Part shown: positions 27,001-39,419 of the stretch, piece after piece
How the letters are laid out: the number at the start of each line of letters is the position of its first letter
Numbering within the stretch: position 1 is the stretch's first letter
Origin: Polytrichum commune
Lineage: Eukaryota; Streptophyta; Polytrichopsida; Polytrichales; Polytrichaceae
Assembly: GCA_950295325.1 (NCBI GenBank)
Contig: OX485804.1
Coordinates: forward strand, 67,990,033-68,054,032
DNA: 64,000 nucleotides
Direction of reading: 5' to 3'
The notes under the pieces: model-generated
Told to the model about the DNA's origin: nothing
What the model saw: only the letters and a program-made list of their open reading frames with translations
Database searches by the model: none
Position numbers and translations under genes: made by a program

Positions 27001-27843
27001 AGGTAATTTCTTCATACTTAGTACAGAATGTACTTGACTTGTTTTATTTGCAAGGAAATATCTGTATGACTTGCTGTGATATATTTTGACGTGTTGTGAT
27101 ATTGGATCTGTGTAACAGGAAGCAGAAGAGGCCAAGATCCAAGTTGCTCAAAAGTTTATTACGCTGAGTAATGCCGTTCTACAGGTATGAACCCATTTGC
27201 CTTCGGAAAGTTGCCTTCTCGATTTTGCGAAGCCGATCAATATGTCTTTGGAGCTATAACTTCTCGAAAGGTGTAAAGTTTCTCATGTTGCCCATATTGC
27301 TATTTATTTACCAGGCGGCAGGTATTCCCAATCCTACAAGGCAAGTTGATCAGTCGGCTGCATTGGAAGCTCTTCGGAGATTGGAGTCACGTCTTCGGTC
27401 AACAGAAGACGAGCTTTCGGAAATGAAACTCAAGGTGAATAAACAATTACACTACATTGTTATTCGTCTGACTTAGTGTGGTCCATATTATTCGTAAATG
27501 ATTTTGCAATGACTGTGGAACTCTAATCAACAACGCAATCTAATCAGCATGGCACATCACTGTTATAGCAAATCACTTTTATAACCACACCAAATCGAGT
27601 ATATAGTGTACCTACAATTCCTTAATTACTTTGTGAGTGGCTTTGTGAGTTCCTTGGCGAGTTCCCTTGTTCTGTGTCATCGTCGTCTATCGCCCTGACG
27701 AATGTGTCTTGGATATGGTGATGCAGACAAGGATAGCAGGCGAGAAGCGGCGGCTCACTGATTTGCGAGGGGTTCAGACGCCTGTGAAGGGAAGTAGTTT
27801 GGCAACCTCGCCCTACTTCTACAGCAGCCCTGCTCCTCGCTAG
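12096..27843 (+). CDS. Giant kinesin-12 (POK/KIN12-like)
   Basis: A plus-end motor of the plant kinesin-12 family, expected at the phragmoplast or cortical division zone in cytokinesis. I assembled 35 exons with GT-AG introns and no frame break, giving about 3,582 aa. Exons: 12096-12914, 13641-13796, 13963-14046, 14192-14311, 14441-14554, 14679-14771, 14876-15036, 15142-15216, 15327-15414, 15540-15598, 15749-15812, 15937-16002, 16138-16278, 16401-16505, 16606-16841, 16991-17126, 17237-17379, 17521-17674, 17791-17892, 18016-18096, 18191-20593, 20701-24540, 24703-24780, 24895-25040, 25182-25290, 25441-25674, 25792-25890, 25983-26057, 26172-26242, 26375-26486, 26596-26706, 26832-27002, 27119-27184, 27315-27434, 27727-27843. 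Seen: a Ser/Pro-rich N-terminus (1-273); motor 274-611 with P-loop GQTGSGKT (352-359), SSRSH (478-482) and DLAGSE (510-515); then a coiled coil to near the end, including a RIHHHAKIK segment recalled from POK tails. The start MGRGASPLR was preferred over an in-frame ATG at 12015 because the added residues look like leader. The tail exceeds the roughly 2,000-2,800 aa I recall for Arabidopsis POK1/POK2. Confidence 0.9.
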
Positions 27844-27902
27844 TTAGTTAGGTTGGGGGATAGAAATATATGGTCAGTCACTTTGTACAGGTAATTGTTG
27901 TG

Positions 27903-28300
27903 CATACAATATGTAATTGGATCCGAATTTCTTATTTTGCTGCTCTCTTAGCAACAAATTTAATCCATCAATTTTGTCTCCCAAAATTACGCAGCTTGGT
28001 TCTTCATTATGTGTTTGCAAGTTTCAATCCAGTCTCGATCCAAGCTTCGCCTTTGGACGGAGTTCTAGGACACTGATTGGCAATGCTTGGCAGTGTTGAG
28101 CGCGCTAAAGTCCCTCCCATTTACACTCCACAAGCATTTCATGCGTCGTTTACATTATACCGAAGCATTGATGGCCCATACAATATGTCAGTTGATCCGA
28201 GTTTCTTGTTTTTACAATACTTCTTGAGCAACAGATTTTATCCTTATTTTGTTCCCCAACTCACTCCCAACTTCGTTGTTTGTGCATATCTAGAGTTTGC
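27903..28300 (+). repeat. Imperfect tandem duplication 3' of kinesin-12
   Basis: CATACAATATGTAATTGGATCCGAATTTCTT near 27903 recurs as CATACAATATGTCAGTTGATCCGAGTTTCTT near 28176. Each is followed by AGCAACA(A/G)ATTT and a TTTTGT(C/T)(T/C)CCC segment. The unit spacing is about 273 bp, probably within the 3' UTR or just beyond it. Confidence 0.5.
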
Positions 28301-29712
28301 TATTATTTACTTCCAGTTCATTTGCATTGCAATGTGCTTGTGTCAATGTTAGTTGCAATTTAACAAAACTAGGTCATTCTATTTGAGGTTGTTGCATTAG
28401 GAGAGGTTCTGCTCCGCTGATTAAAAGTGGAGTCCACTTTTCAACAACTCTCGCGTTGTTTTTTATCCATAAACTTGATAACATTGCGTGCATAACCTTC
28501 AGAGAACATCTCATGCATGTCCAGGAGCATATCGGTTATGTCCCATTAACGGCTGGAGTAGAAAGGATGTCTTGATACTTTTGCAGCTCGTCGTCATCCA
28601 CTCTCGCACTGGTTGTGTAGTTCATTCTTCATGTTCACACGAGACTAAGTCTGATAAGCTGTGGTAGCCAGAACACGAGATACCGAGCAACACAACACAA
28701 GAGAGGAGCATGGTTATAAATGTGAGTTTGAAGCAACTGATCGATTTTAATTTGGAGAGGTGAACTTTATACTTCGAAGTTGCATCAGGAAATTGCACTA
28801 CAACTTTCAATTACATGTAACAAAGTGTTCCAAATAGATTACTTGAGGTTAGATTTATTATTTTTGTAATATAGTTCAGGTGTTGATTGAATGTTCCTGA
28901 ACACCGCTGATATAGTGCAGTCTTGCAAGTTCTGACTTTTGACTCGGTAGTAGGATAATTAGAAACTCTTAGGGGGGAGGTACTTCACACACTCTAAATT
29001 GAGCATATTGACGTATGTGGTACGCATGGTAAATGTGTTTCAAATCATTGGGGGTGCTAGTGTACAGATGATATTTTCAGAAATTTTTAATTGGAGAAAA
29101 ACGTCAGATTGCTCAACTTCACATTGTACCTGAGGTATGTTGAGCTATGGTGTGATGTGTCTGCATCCACTCGAGTTTTGTGACTGCTTGGCCTGTGTCA
29201 CAATGCATCTCACCATAGAGAACTTGCATGATATGAGTGATTCAAAACTTTGCTCAAAAACTTGTAACAAGCAGATGACAAATACAACCTTCTGTGCTCT
29301 CCTTTCTCATGTTATTGGAGAGTCATACAAATCACACTAGAGCTTATAAATGTCATGAAACTCTTGGGATCCTAGTAATTATGAATACTATTGGTTTCCT
29401 TGCAACAAAGAATTGCACTTCATACTCGAACAATCTCACTTGCCACAGCAGCTAGCAATGCAGTTTCTATCATTGTGGTTGCAGAACCACTAACATATAC
29501 CGTCAAAACGAATTCACCTAGACTCCTAAGACACAAGAACCCAGTTTAAGGCCCACTGTGCAAAGAATGATGCGATCAGATACCTTCTTCACCTTGCAAA
29601 ACTTTCTCGACACATCTACTGTATATCTATACATACAAGCAGCTCCACACATTTTGAGTGCAAAACGGGTGTTGGGGCTCCAAACAGTCTAATAGAGAGG
29701 AGGAACAGAGCC

Positions 29713-29734
29713 CATCTATCTATCTATCTATCTA
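29713..29734. repeat. (ATCT)n microsatellite
   Basis: Five tetranucleotide units, ATCTATCTATCT and so on, lie just downstream of the DRP1 stop codon, probably in its 3' UTR. Confidence 0.75.
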
Positions 29735-29798
29735 GGCGCCCACTGTACAAAATGAATCTCAATCGTCCACTTGCATGAAGCAGTATACAAGAGCGCCT

Positions 29799-32700
29799 CT
29801 ATTTTGCCCATGCCACAGAATCAATCTCGTCACGGGCACTCTTGTAAAGTTCGAGACGCTGTGCACAAGCCTTCCTGCGGTCCATCAAGGCAGGGTCTTC
29901 ATCCAACATCTGTGCAAGACGCTTACCCTGGGTACAAAATTTGACCAAAGCAAACAACAGTGGTTAGAAATGAATGAAAACCTTCCTGCTGATTTCTTTT
30001 GGCATCCTAGTCAAATCTCAAATGATAATGCAACAATTTTGTGTTTGATTAGTATTACCACTGAAAAAAAGAGTAATGTAATGAACTTGTGCTCACTTTC
30101 ATTGGTTGGCTTTCTGATGCTTGTATATGATTTAACAGAGCCAATCAGGATCTGTATCAATCTATTGAAAGCTTCATACTCTGAGGTGCTAAAAAAATAC
30201 AGCTAATCTTGAATTGCTGCCTAGTTAACTTTGGGTATAAGATTAATCAAACACCAAATGGTTTTCTGCAATCACATATATGTGACATAGAGCTGAGCCC
30301 ATAATCCCACCTACCTCAACTTTGCCGACTTGGGTGTAGAAGGTGTCAAGTAATGACCGCTTCGCCTCTCGGACCTGGCAGTGAACCACTGCTTTTGGGA
30401 TTGCATTCCTTAACACGTCGTTGACCATGCCAACATAAGCTGATACATTTGACCCTGTACACAAAAACCATAAAATGAGAAATTTAAATATTCATTGTAA
30501 AGACATATAAGCCTTCATTTCCTAAAAGGGGTAGTGACAAATCTTCCTACTTTAGAGGCAGGAATATAACAAAAGGTCTTTTGAGTAAGTGGACGCTTGC
30601 CTATCCTACGCAAATGTGCATCACTGTAGCGGTCCAAAGTAGACGAAGCAGGGTTTCCGCCCTTCTCCACTTCTTGAGGAAGTTTTCTGAAAAAGTCCAC
30701 CGTCAAGTAACTTTGCTCCATCTCAACTAATCTCACAGAAGTCTTCTTACTGTCATCGCGGAACCTCTCTAATGCTGCTGTTGCAGCAGCTGCAAGTTCT
30801 CCTTGCAATGTAGGGAAACGCCTGAGCTCCTGATGACACGATTTACAAACATTAATCCACATCGCTTATCATAATTGTGTTGTGAACTAATGACCCTCCT
30901 CCAGATTTAAATTCAATGCATTCATATGAGCATGGAATGTTCACAGTAGCATGCTGTCACAAGTAGCTAGAATTGAGTCACTTCCGTGAATCGGTGACTT
31001 CCATGCCAAACATACATTTGTTGTGTATCAGTGAAGCAAGAATCTGATACCTAAACTACTTTGAGAAACGGAAAGTTTGAATGCTTACTTGAGTTTCACC
31101 AACAGATTTACGCACCAGATCCCTCAGGATAAAATGAACCTGCACAATATCCCCAAGATGAGTATTATACATATTAACCGGGTCGTACCAGATATTTGTG
31201 TAGTGAAAACTTGCTACCTAAATAGCCGTTTTGGTTCCCAAAGACCGGTTAGGATGTTCACATACCGCATCCACAACAGCCTCTGCTGGTCCTCGGAATA
31301 GGTCTATGGAACCCTCAATAAGGCGTCTGTAACCTTGCTCTGGAGCAATCAAATGTGGTTGGTAGCCATCTGCCTCTGATACAACTTTGCGAATGTTTTG
31401 CATTGACAGCTTTCTATCAAAAGGGAGTTTTCTTAAAGCTGCAGGTAACTGGTTATCAAAGACACCATAAATACGCTCTCCACCAGGCCGCCTGCAAATG
31501 ATGAACCAATCTTCATGTCAAACTCCAACATCTCCTAACTCTCCACGTAATGATCCACACTATTCAACCCATGACGACCAGATGAGATAAAGGATGAGAA
31601 ATAACTCATAAAAATAATACAAAATGTTCAAATAGTCCAGAGTACATAGAGCACAAAGTGCACTGAGAAGAGAGAGAGAGAGAGAGTTTTTCCAAATAAA
31701 TGTACGCACCCCCCATCTAGATGTTCTTTGAAAATATGATCAAATGCTCTGCATATCTCCAAAATCGTATACAATTGAGCCTGCAATAATTGATAGGATA
31801 TAACCAGACATTAGACGAAATTAGCAGGGATAAATTTCAAATAAATAAATATCACGATTTTGTGATCTGCTTTGTTGAGAAAAACCAATTGTATGTAATC
31901 TATGCAAAAATGAAATTTTATCCCTACAGTGCCAGTAAAACCCTGCTATACAAACTGGAAAAGGAGATGACTCACCCCACCATCCACAGCAATTGGCCTT
32001 CCAAGTTGGTTCATTTCATTCTCAAGCTCGTCAATAGTTTTGTTAATAAGAGCCTGAATACTTGGGATACGATTCTTTATTACAGCTTCCAAATGCTGCA
32101 ACCAAGAACATGCAATACCACTCAAGTTGTCAATTCGAAAACTGCAAGAACTTCCATACCGGGACCGCAGAAGTCACCAACCGAAAACTTGATAAATACG
32201 CCATTCTCCACTCACTCCTATCCCAACTAGGGTGGATAGTACTGTGACCCATTATAATCACACCAGGAATAAGGGGCACTATACATACAACAACTGTTAA
32301 ACTCCAAGACCTACAAATCCCCAACTCGAAAATCCATAAACTAATGGAATCTTTCACCCAAATTGCTATAAGGTGCTTGACACACATAATCCTAAACAAA
32401 AGAGAATTAGAAAAGAAACAAGCCCCGGTCCCACTTGACTAAACACAATTACTAACACTAAATCCCAAAACTAACATAGAACACATGGCCCTAACACTAG
32501 CCACACGGTCCACCTATGAAAATAGGCACTAAGCCACCCAAATTCCCATGCTCATGTGGACATGAGAGAGAGGCGGTGAACGGAAATTACGTGTCAGGGT
32601 AAAAGACACTGAAGTTCCTTTTTCTTTCTTTCTTTCCAAACCGGCAAATGTAGATTTCGTGAAATAAGTTCCATCCATGACCTTAGCAAGTAGTCAGGTG

Positions 32701-35022
32701 GACTTTAACACCTGGCAAAGTAATAAAATTTATAGTGGAGCTACTGACGTTTCTAGTTGCTACAAATGCATAATCTACCAATTATCGTACCTTGGAGAGA
32801 AGCTTTGCTAAGTACTCTGAACCCATTCGACTGACAAGATGTCCATAATCTGGACTACTCTGAAAATACTCCCGCTCTTTTCGCCTTGCAGCCACAATAT
32901 CAACATTTCTGTTAATATCGGCTTGTGATCTGTTTACCACTCCAACCCAGGGGTTGACCAAGCGGTATGCTCTTCCTTCAAGGACCTGCCAATAGAGGTG
33001 CATAATTCAGCAGAAGAAACCAGTTTTTAACTTTCAAGTACAAAGTTCCCTTAAACCCATTTGGTGCCCAGACAATTTTGCGTGTTCCAAATCGGCTTGA
33101 TATAGCACCACATGTCTCATCTTCGAGCATTCTTCATATAAAAACTCAGGAGTATGCTTGAAAGAAACTCACATCAACAGCGTTTGTTCCCTTATCCATG
33201 AGATCAAGTTTTGTCAAGACTCCAAATGTCCTCTCGCCTGCCAGTACGACCAGTCAAAGTTACTAAGTTTGAAAAGAGAAACACTTCATGCATTTCCTTA
33301 AATTTTTGTAGTCAAGGTCACGAATTAATACCTCCAGGGTCAACCTCACGAGCAAGCTTGATTGCATCCGAAGTTGCAATATCCTGGTTCGCTGGTGAAA
33401 TCGCCAAAATGAGGGAATTTGGCTGTATTGAACAACATTTTGAAGTTAAGCTAGAAAGTGATAGGAAGAGGAAACATATCATGACATGCAACTCGATAAT
33501 ACTCGAGTACAAATATGATGCAGAGACAGGAATCCAAGCAATGCCTGATAAGTGCTTTTGACTCAATAGAGTAATGACATGAGAAAACAGGGGCTGGACG
33601 AACCTTTTCCACATATGACCTAACCATGTCATCAATATCTTTGACGATACTGTCTGGTTGTCCCTCTGGATATTCCATAAGCACGAGCTTATTAGTAACA
33701 ATGTTGAATTTCATATCAATGCAATCAATCCTAGATGTGTAAACATCTCAAGGCAATGAAATCCATAATGGAGTAAAGAAACACAAGAATGATAATTACA
33801 TTGAAGAAACGTACCTACGGCAACCTTCGTCAACCCAGGTAGATCAATGAGAGTCAAATTCACCACTGCAGTTACAGCACATAGAATTATTATTTCCTGA
33901 AATGATGCAAGGTGATACATTCCAAATGCAGAACTAGATAAAACAGCTCCTGAGAAGGTCTCCCAACACAACTTCAATTTCTTAGATGGAATCGTACCAT
34001 GAGGAGAGTAGATGCTAAGATGGATTGGTACAGGAGATATTTGCTTGCTGCGACCTGTGACTCTGTCCGTCTCCTCTTGGATCTCCCTTCGCACGTATTC
34101 TGGAACAGGATCAATACTCCCCATTATAAGGAGAACATGCCTTGAATGCTCCAAAGAGTTCTAATATCAACTCACTCATATAACATTGCAACGTGGTCTA
34201 CATATGTGTCGTTGCGTCTACAGAAAGTAGGATTATTCGCAAAGTTAGCCATACTCTGCTCTTCGACAGATCACTAAAGAGATACATAGCACTCCAACTC
34301 CGAAACTTCCGTCTATTGTACATTGAGCACCCAAAAACTAGACTTACCAAAGTCATAGAACTTCTTCTTCGGGAGATGAAGAAATTCTCCATATTCCTTC
34401 CCTTCCTCTGTCTTATGTAATTGAAGTACAAGAGGTCGTCGTGTCACAATTCCTGAAGCATTAACAGGGAAAAGTTAGAATAGGTTGCCTCTATATAAAT
34501 GATCTGCCACTGTAGTTCTAACATTTACAATAAGTCCAACCATATTTTTGCCGAAACGCGCGAATACCTGAACCGCGAGGTAGGAAATCTCTGCCTACGA
34601 TGCTCTCCAGCACTGAGGACTTGCCAGAACTCTGTTTCAAACGAGACGAGACAATCAGAAGTCAGACCTCCACGAGAAGTAGACATGCAGGCTCTCATGA
34701 CCAAATAAGTACACATGGAAGTGTGACAGAAGTACAAAAAGAGATAACTGATTGGAAAACAAATCCATGAGTCCTGCTACAAACGTCATTTATTGCCAAG
34801 AAAGATTCTAGAAACGCAGAGACGTATACACGAGTTTCACAGATAATATTAAGTTTTGCAATTTGAAAGTGCGACGGCTGCACAGTTGCGTACCTGGCCT
34901 CCTACAACGACGACCGAAGGTAATGATTCCCAAAGAGTGGGAAGAGCGTTATCACCTCCATAATCTCCTAAAGCCGTGCATATCCTTTGTATTCTATTCA
35001 CCAGTCCTATTAGGCTCTCCAT
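29799..35022 (-). CDS. DRP1: Dynamin-related protein 1 (DRP1 family)
   Basis: A large GTPase of the plant DRP1 class, which acts in cell-plate membrane remodelling and clathrin-mediated endocytosis. Sixteen exons assemble without a break into 609 aa; Arabidopsis DRP1A is about 610. Exons, 5' to 3' on the minus strand: 34894-35022, 34568-34631, 34348-34452, 33998-34099, 33815-33865, 33604-33665, 33332-33422, 33173-33237, 32791-32985, 31976-32095, 31710-31780, 31266-31491, 31089-31139, 30601-30829, 30315-30454, 29799-29927. Seen: start [21 protein letters not shown]1 GGQSSGKSS (41-49); G2 TRRP (68-71); G3 DLPG (141-144); G4 TKLD (210-213); NRS (241-243); then the middle domain and a C-terminal GED ending near EIDSVAWAK. 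There is no PH or proline-rich domain, as expected for DRP1. Every exon is in phase and all GTPase motifs are intact. One intron (donor at 30600-30599) begins GC. The paralogue letter cannot be assigned. Confidence 0.95.
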
Positions 35023-35789
35023 TTCGCTACTTCCACCTTAAACACCTTGTAGTCGCTCCCTAAACTGCAAGAAATGTTCAATTCCTTAAATTCGGTGACC
35101 AAGATATCGTCAGCAATTAGGTCAGTGTTCTAACAAGCATCGTTTGGAGAGTACAATCCCGGTAAACCACCTATACGGCACTCAGAGAAATTCCAAGAGT
35201 CCTCCCTACAGTAACTTTTCCAGCGGAGAGGCAAGGTATCTCCTGATAAAGTCGTGGAACTTACCATCAACAAAATAACTCCTGTTACAATTGCTTAATA
35301 CGCAGCGAGTAACAGCTCAGCAAACTAGCCCTTTCGAGACACGGGGAAAGCTACTGCGTGTCACAAAGCTATATTCCGCAGAACACCGAACAACTACAGG
35401 CGGTTCAAAACTTCTGCTCGGGTTTTTCCACGTGCTTTGAACAGAGCAAATAAAAGCTCGGGCTACACCTCATCGAATTTCTCCAAGCCAGGGCTTCCCG
35501 TAACGCAAAGTCTAGTAAGTATTCTGTGAGCTCCACCAAACTAACACTACTACCACCTCCTGATGTCTAAACGCTTCAAACAATGCAACAAAGAGCAACA
35601 GCTACTGGAATTGCTACAATCCAGTCTGAAGAGACGAGAGAAAAAGGAAGCGGTGCCAACAAACACTCCTGCTGCTAATGCTGCTACCTGATGATCCACT
35701 TCGTTATTGCCAAACTTCGTCCTGCTGCTTCAACCAAAGACTCGAGGAAGCGGATAATTCTCAAATTGCTCCAATCAAGCACTAAAGAG
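35023..35789 (-). promoter_or_regulatory. DRP1 5' leader / proximal promoter region
   Basis: No open frame of note lies upstream of the DRP1 start. Segments such as CACGTGCTTTGAACAGAGCAAA (35430 area) resemble parts of the duplicated units further upstream, so the region probably shares their origin. The transcription start cannot be placed from sequence alone. Confidence 0.35.
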
Positions 35790-36372
35790 ATGAGAACCGA
35801 AAAAGAAAAAAAAAAAGAGGAAAAAAAGTGCCGTACTTAACTACTACGGCCTCTCCAGTCCGTACTAATACCTCAAGTCCCTCAACCTGTCCCAACTAAG
35901 CCAAACAAGAACCTGGTATAAGCAAAGCTATTCGAATTGCTCCGAAGACTAGGAGCAAAAGAGCTCTGAGCGTCACGAATTTTTCTAGCAATACTTGTGG
36001 TCCGCGCTTCTGAACAACAAACGGGCCCCGAATACTCCAATTGCGCCAGAAAATGGCTCAGGAGACGAAAAAGAAAGACGAGAGAGAAAAGAAGAAGAAG
36101 ACGTGTGCGGTACTTAACTACGTGAGGGGCCTCAAGTCCCTCCACCCGCCTCAACCAAGCCAAACAAGAAGCCGGTACAGGAAAAACTAATGGAATTGCT
36201 CAAGCCGCTAGGGAAGGACAAAAATTCAAGGGCCAAGGAATTTTCTAGCAATACCTGTGGTCCGCACTTCTGTCACAGCTTGTCCACCTGCTTTGAACAA
36301 CAAACAGGCCTCAAACACGCCAGAGGCACTCCAATTGCGCCGAAGAGAAGTGCTCAGGAGACGAGAAAGAAA
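35790..36372. repeat. Tandem duplication (~290-bp unit) upstream of DRP1
   Basis: Two head-to-tail units, about 35790-36077 and 36078-36372. Shared landmarks in order are GGTACTTAACTAC (GTACTTAACTAC in unit 1), CTCAAGTCCCTC, AAGCCAAACAAGAA, GGAATTGCTC, TTCTAGCAATAC(T/C)TGTGGTCCG, GAACAACAAAC, ACTCCAATTGCGCC and GCTCAGGAGACGA. The copies differ by scattered substitutions and small indels, and both lie in the presumed promoter region. Confidence 0.7.
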
Positions 36373-39300
36373 GCTGTGAAGTTAAGCGGCACCGCAAGCG
36401 TGAGGGTTAGAAGCAGCAAGAATAAGCACAAGCACAAGAAACAATGACGAAAGAGCTCTGAATTTTCGCGTTTGCGTGGGTCGGAGGAGAGGCGAGGCAA
36501 GGCGAGGCGAGCAGCGGAGAAGAGACACGAGGAGGAAAGCGGGAGGAGGCCTGCCGGCTCCTCCGTAGACCGGGTCCCATCGCCTTGACCAAAGACGCAA
36601 CCCGTCATTTTGCCACCTGGAGGGACGTGTGGCGATGGGCACCCTTTACCGTGGACCTCAACTTTGCTCCATTGACCGGGTCTCGGGGTGTCCTTTTGTG
36701 CCGGGCCGTTAGACCCCACGTCACTGAGGGCGAACTGTTACTTGTGCCTCTTGCTACGCCCTTGACCGTGTCTCGGAGTGGCCGTTAGCAGCTGTCAGGT
36801 GGAGGTCCCCATCACCGTGGACGGTCCCATTCCTGCAGTTAACTGTGTCTATGTCTGCAGTTAACTCATGACTAGCACATGAGATAGGCATACGGCATTC
36901 AGTAACTTTTCGTAACTGGACCTTTTTTTTAAACTTTTTTTTTAATTTTTTTTAAAATTAATTGGTGTGTGGTTAGTGAGGATCAAAGAATAAACACCAT
37001 AAAGTCACATGTTCAAAAGATATCGGACTATGTCGTCACATGTTATTAATCGTGCTTGTATTAATAAACACACATGGCAGGACCTATGTATTTAGTTAAG
37101 GAATCAACAAACATGTACATTTACTAATCGTAATTATATCAAGGTTGATTTAAATTTTTGTTGATATGTCATGATAGATTTGCTAACGTCACACAAGTTT
37201 TGATGTGTAAATCTAATATTTTAATTAAAAGTTGGAGTACATGAAAAAATAAACCGAAGAACACCCACACTTCTTAACCAATACCAACATTGTGTATCAA
37301 TCTCAGACACTTAAACCTCCAAATGTATGCTTATGGTATGTATTAGTGGTTTGGGAAGCACGTACTCTAGTTACGAGTGCTCATATCAACTTACATATAG
37401 TAAGATGAGGTGTAGATAAATTGTGACCATCCAAGAAAGAAAGAAAAAGCAACAGGATCTACTACACTTTGATTTCTTTATACCTTTTGCATTGCAACTT
37501 CAACTTTGACACTTAAAAAAAAAATCCTTATGATTCATAATTGCTAACTAGATAAGACAATTCACAATCCCATTCAAACGCCAAATGTCTATGTGGAGTT
37601 GAAAGTGTCCACTATAGGCCCCTTCTACATTAAGGTATATGTTGGCAGATTAGAAACCCTTTCAATTGATAATAAGAAACATTTAAAGTTGCATCAATTT
37701 GATAGTAGTAGTTACACTCAACACTTAAAGTGACAGTTTTCAAGCACACTTCCATGTGTTGGCAAAGTTGGCAAAACATGCTAGATTACAAAAGTTTGGA
37801 TCCCATCCACATTAAAGTGTGGGCTAATTTCCCCCTTGAAAACTAGATTCTATGATGGGCATGATTGTAGGGGAAAGTTGCAGTTTGAGGGGAACTTGAT
37901 CCCCTTTATGTTTCATGACCTAGAAATTGACTTTCATTTGAGCAAACAAACTTTAAATTTCATAACCTATTGGTGTGGACATGAGATTGTCATATTTTGC
38001 ACCAATTATTTTCATGGTGAAGTATACTTACTATGCAAACCTTGACAGAAATATTCATATTTTTTGGATTTTTTTTTTCATGTTTCTTGAATCTCAAGGT
38101 ATAAATAACTATGCTTCAACTAAGTATGGACATACTTTGAGAAGCAAGATCATCAAATATTCCCTCAAGATTTGTATGTATTCACAAATGACACTGTGTG
38201 CATGCAACTAATGCGATGTACAACAAGAGATGTACTAGTCCACATCTAAGAATAGATGTTGTCATTTCTATCATTGGGGTATGCCGATAAAAATGCACAT
38301 ATAAATTTTCATTTTGTCCAAAATGCATGAATAAGTCTAGATTTACTTAAAACATAGTATAATCCAAATAAATCTAGTTGTGCATACATTAAAGTGGGTA
38401 AGTGCGAGGATGAGCACATTCCAACTTGCATGTTGACCAACAAAAAAAACTTCTCTCATGTTGACCAATGCACGGGAAGAGCTGGTAGTTAATGTAAAAT
38501 TAGCCGATGGACCTTGGCAAATAAATGGATGAAAATTGAATACATAGGCCTTAAAACAGATGGTAAAATAGAAAATATAGGAATTTGACCAGTCTTATAA
38601 AGAAAAAAGATGGTAAATTAGCCGTTTGATATCAAGAGGAGGTGGAAATTGGTTGGACCCCCGAGGGTATAGGTAGTTCTCAGCTAGGTCTCTTGAGGGT
38701 ATGGTTGGGTATCATTAGGCTTTGGTGTACACTTCACTTCTTGGCTCCCCCTACCTCGCTCCGCTTACTTGCTTCCTAGCTCTCCACTTGCTTCTAAGTT
38801 CTTCGCTCCTTTTCTCCCTCCCATTCTATTTGACGTTTCTTAGTGTCATGTTGAGTAGTATTCCGGGCTAAGTGGAAGTCAGTAAGTTAACACGTTCGAC
38901 TAGGAATGTTTTCATTCTCCAACAAAGATTTTTGTATAATGCTTTGTAGATTGGTTGGAGATTAATGATATTGTTTAATTGATTAGAATAATTGGAATGT
39001 AATAACTATCCATTGGTGTCAAATTTGAGTGCAAGGTTTGGCCCCTATTTTTTTTCCGAGTTTAATTTTTTTTTTCAAATTTAAAACATTAACTATAATG
39101 GCTAAAAAACAAAGAACAATGAGAGATATGTGCTTGAGGGGAGGGAAATAGAGATGAATGTGATTGTATTGAAGTACAATAGAGCTAGAGATTAGATTGC
39201 ATGAGCAAATACACATACACAAAGGCATATGAATTACATTTGAAGTGACATAATCACCTTCACCTTTTGCCTTGTTCTTTATTTTATTTTTCCTGCTCGG

Positions 39301-39419
39301 TTCATACAATGCATATGGGATACCTCAACCCCCAGGCCACTTCTCACAAATCGTATGTGTTATTCAAACCTTATCCGTTCTTACACCTGTGACAATCATC
39401 ATTTTATGACTATGAGCAA
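36373..39419. other. Intergenic DNA, no gene recognised
   Basis: The first 400 bp are GC-rich, with a local duplication of TTGACCG(G/T)GTCTCGG at about 36672 and 36761. The rest is AT-rich, with a T-run at 36925-36955. Short frames such as 37836-38045 have no recognisable domain. Confidence 0.45.

Larger units (their letters stand above)
27844..29798. other. Convergent intergenic/3' UTR region
   Basis: This lies between the stops of the kinesin-12 (+) and DRP1 (-) genes. It contains an imperfect duplication (27903-28300) and a CTAT microsatellite (29713-29734). No further gene is supported. Confidence 0.5.
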
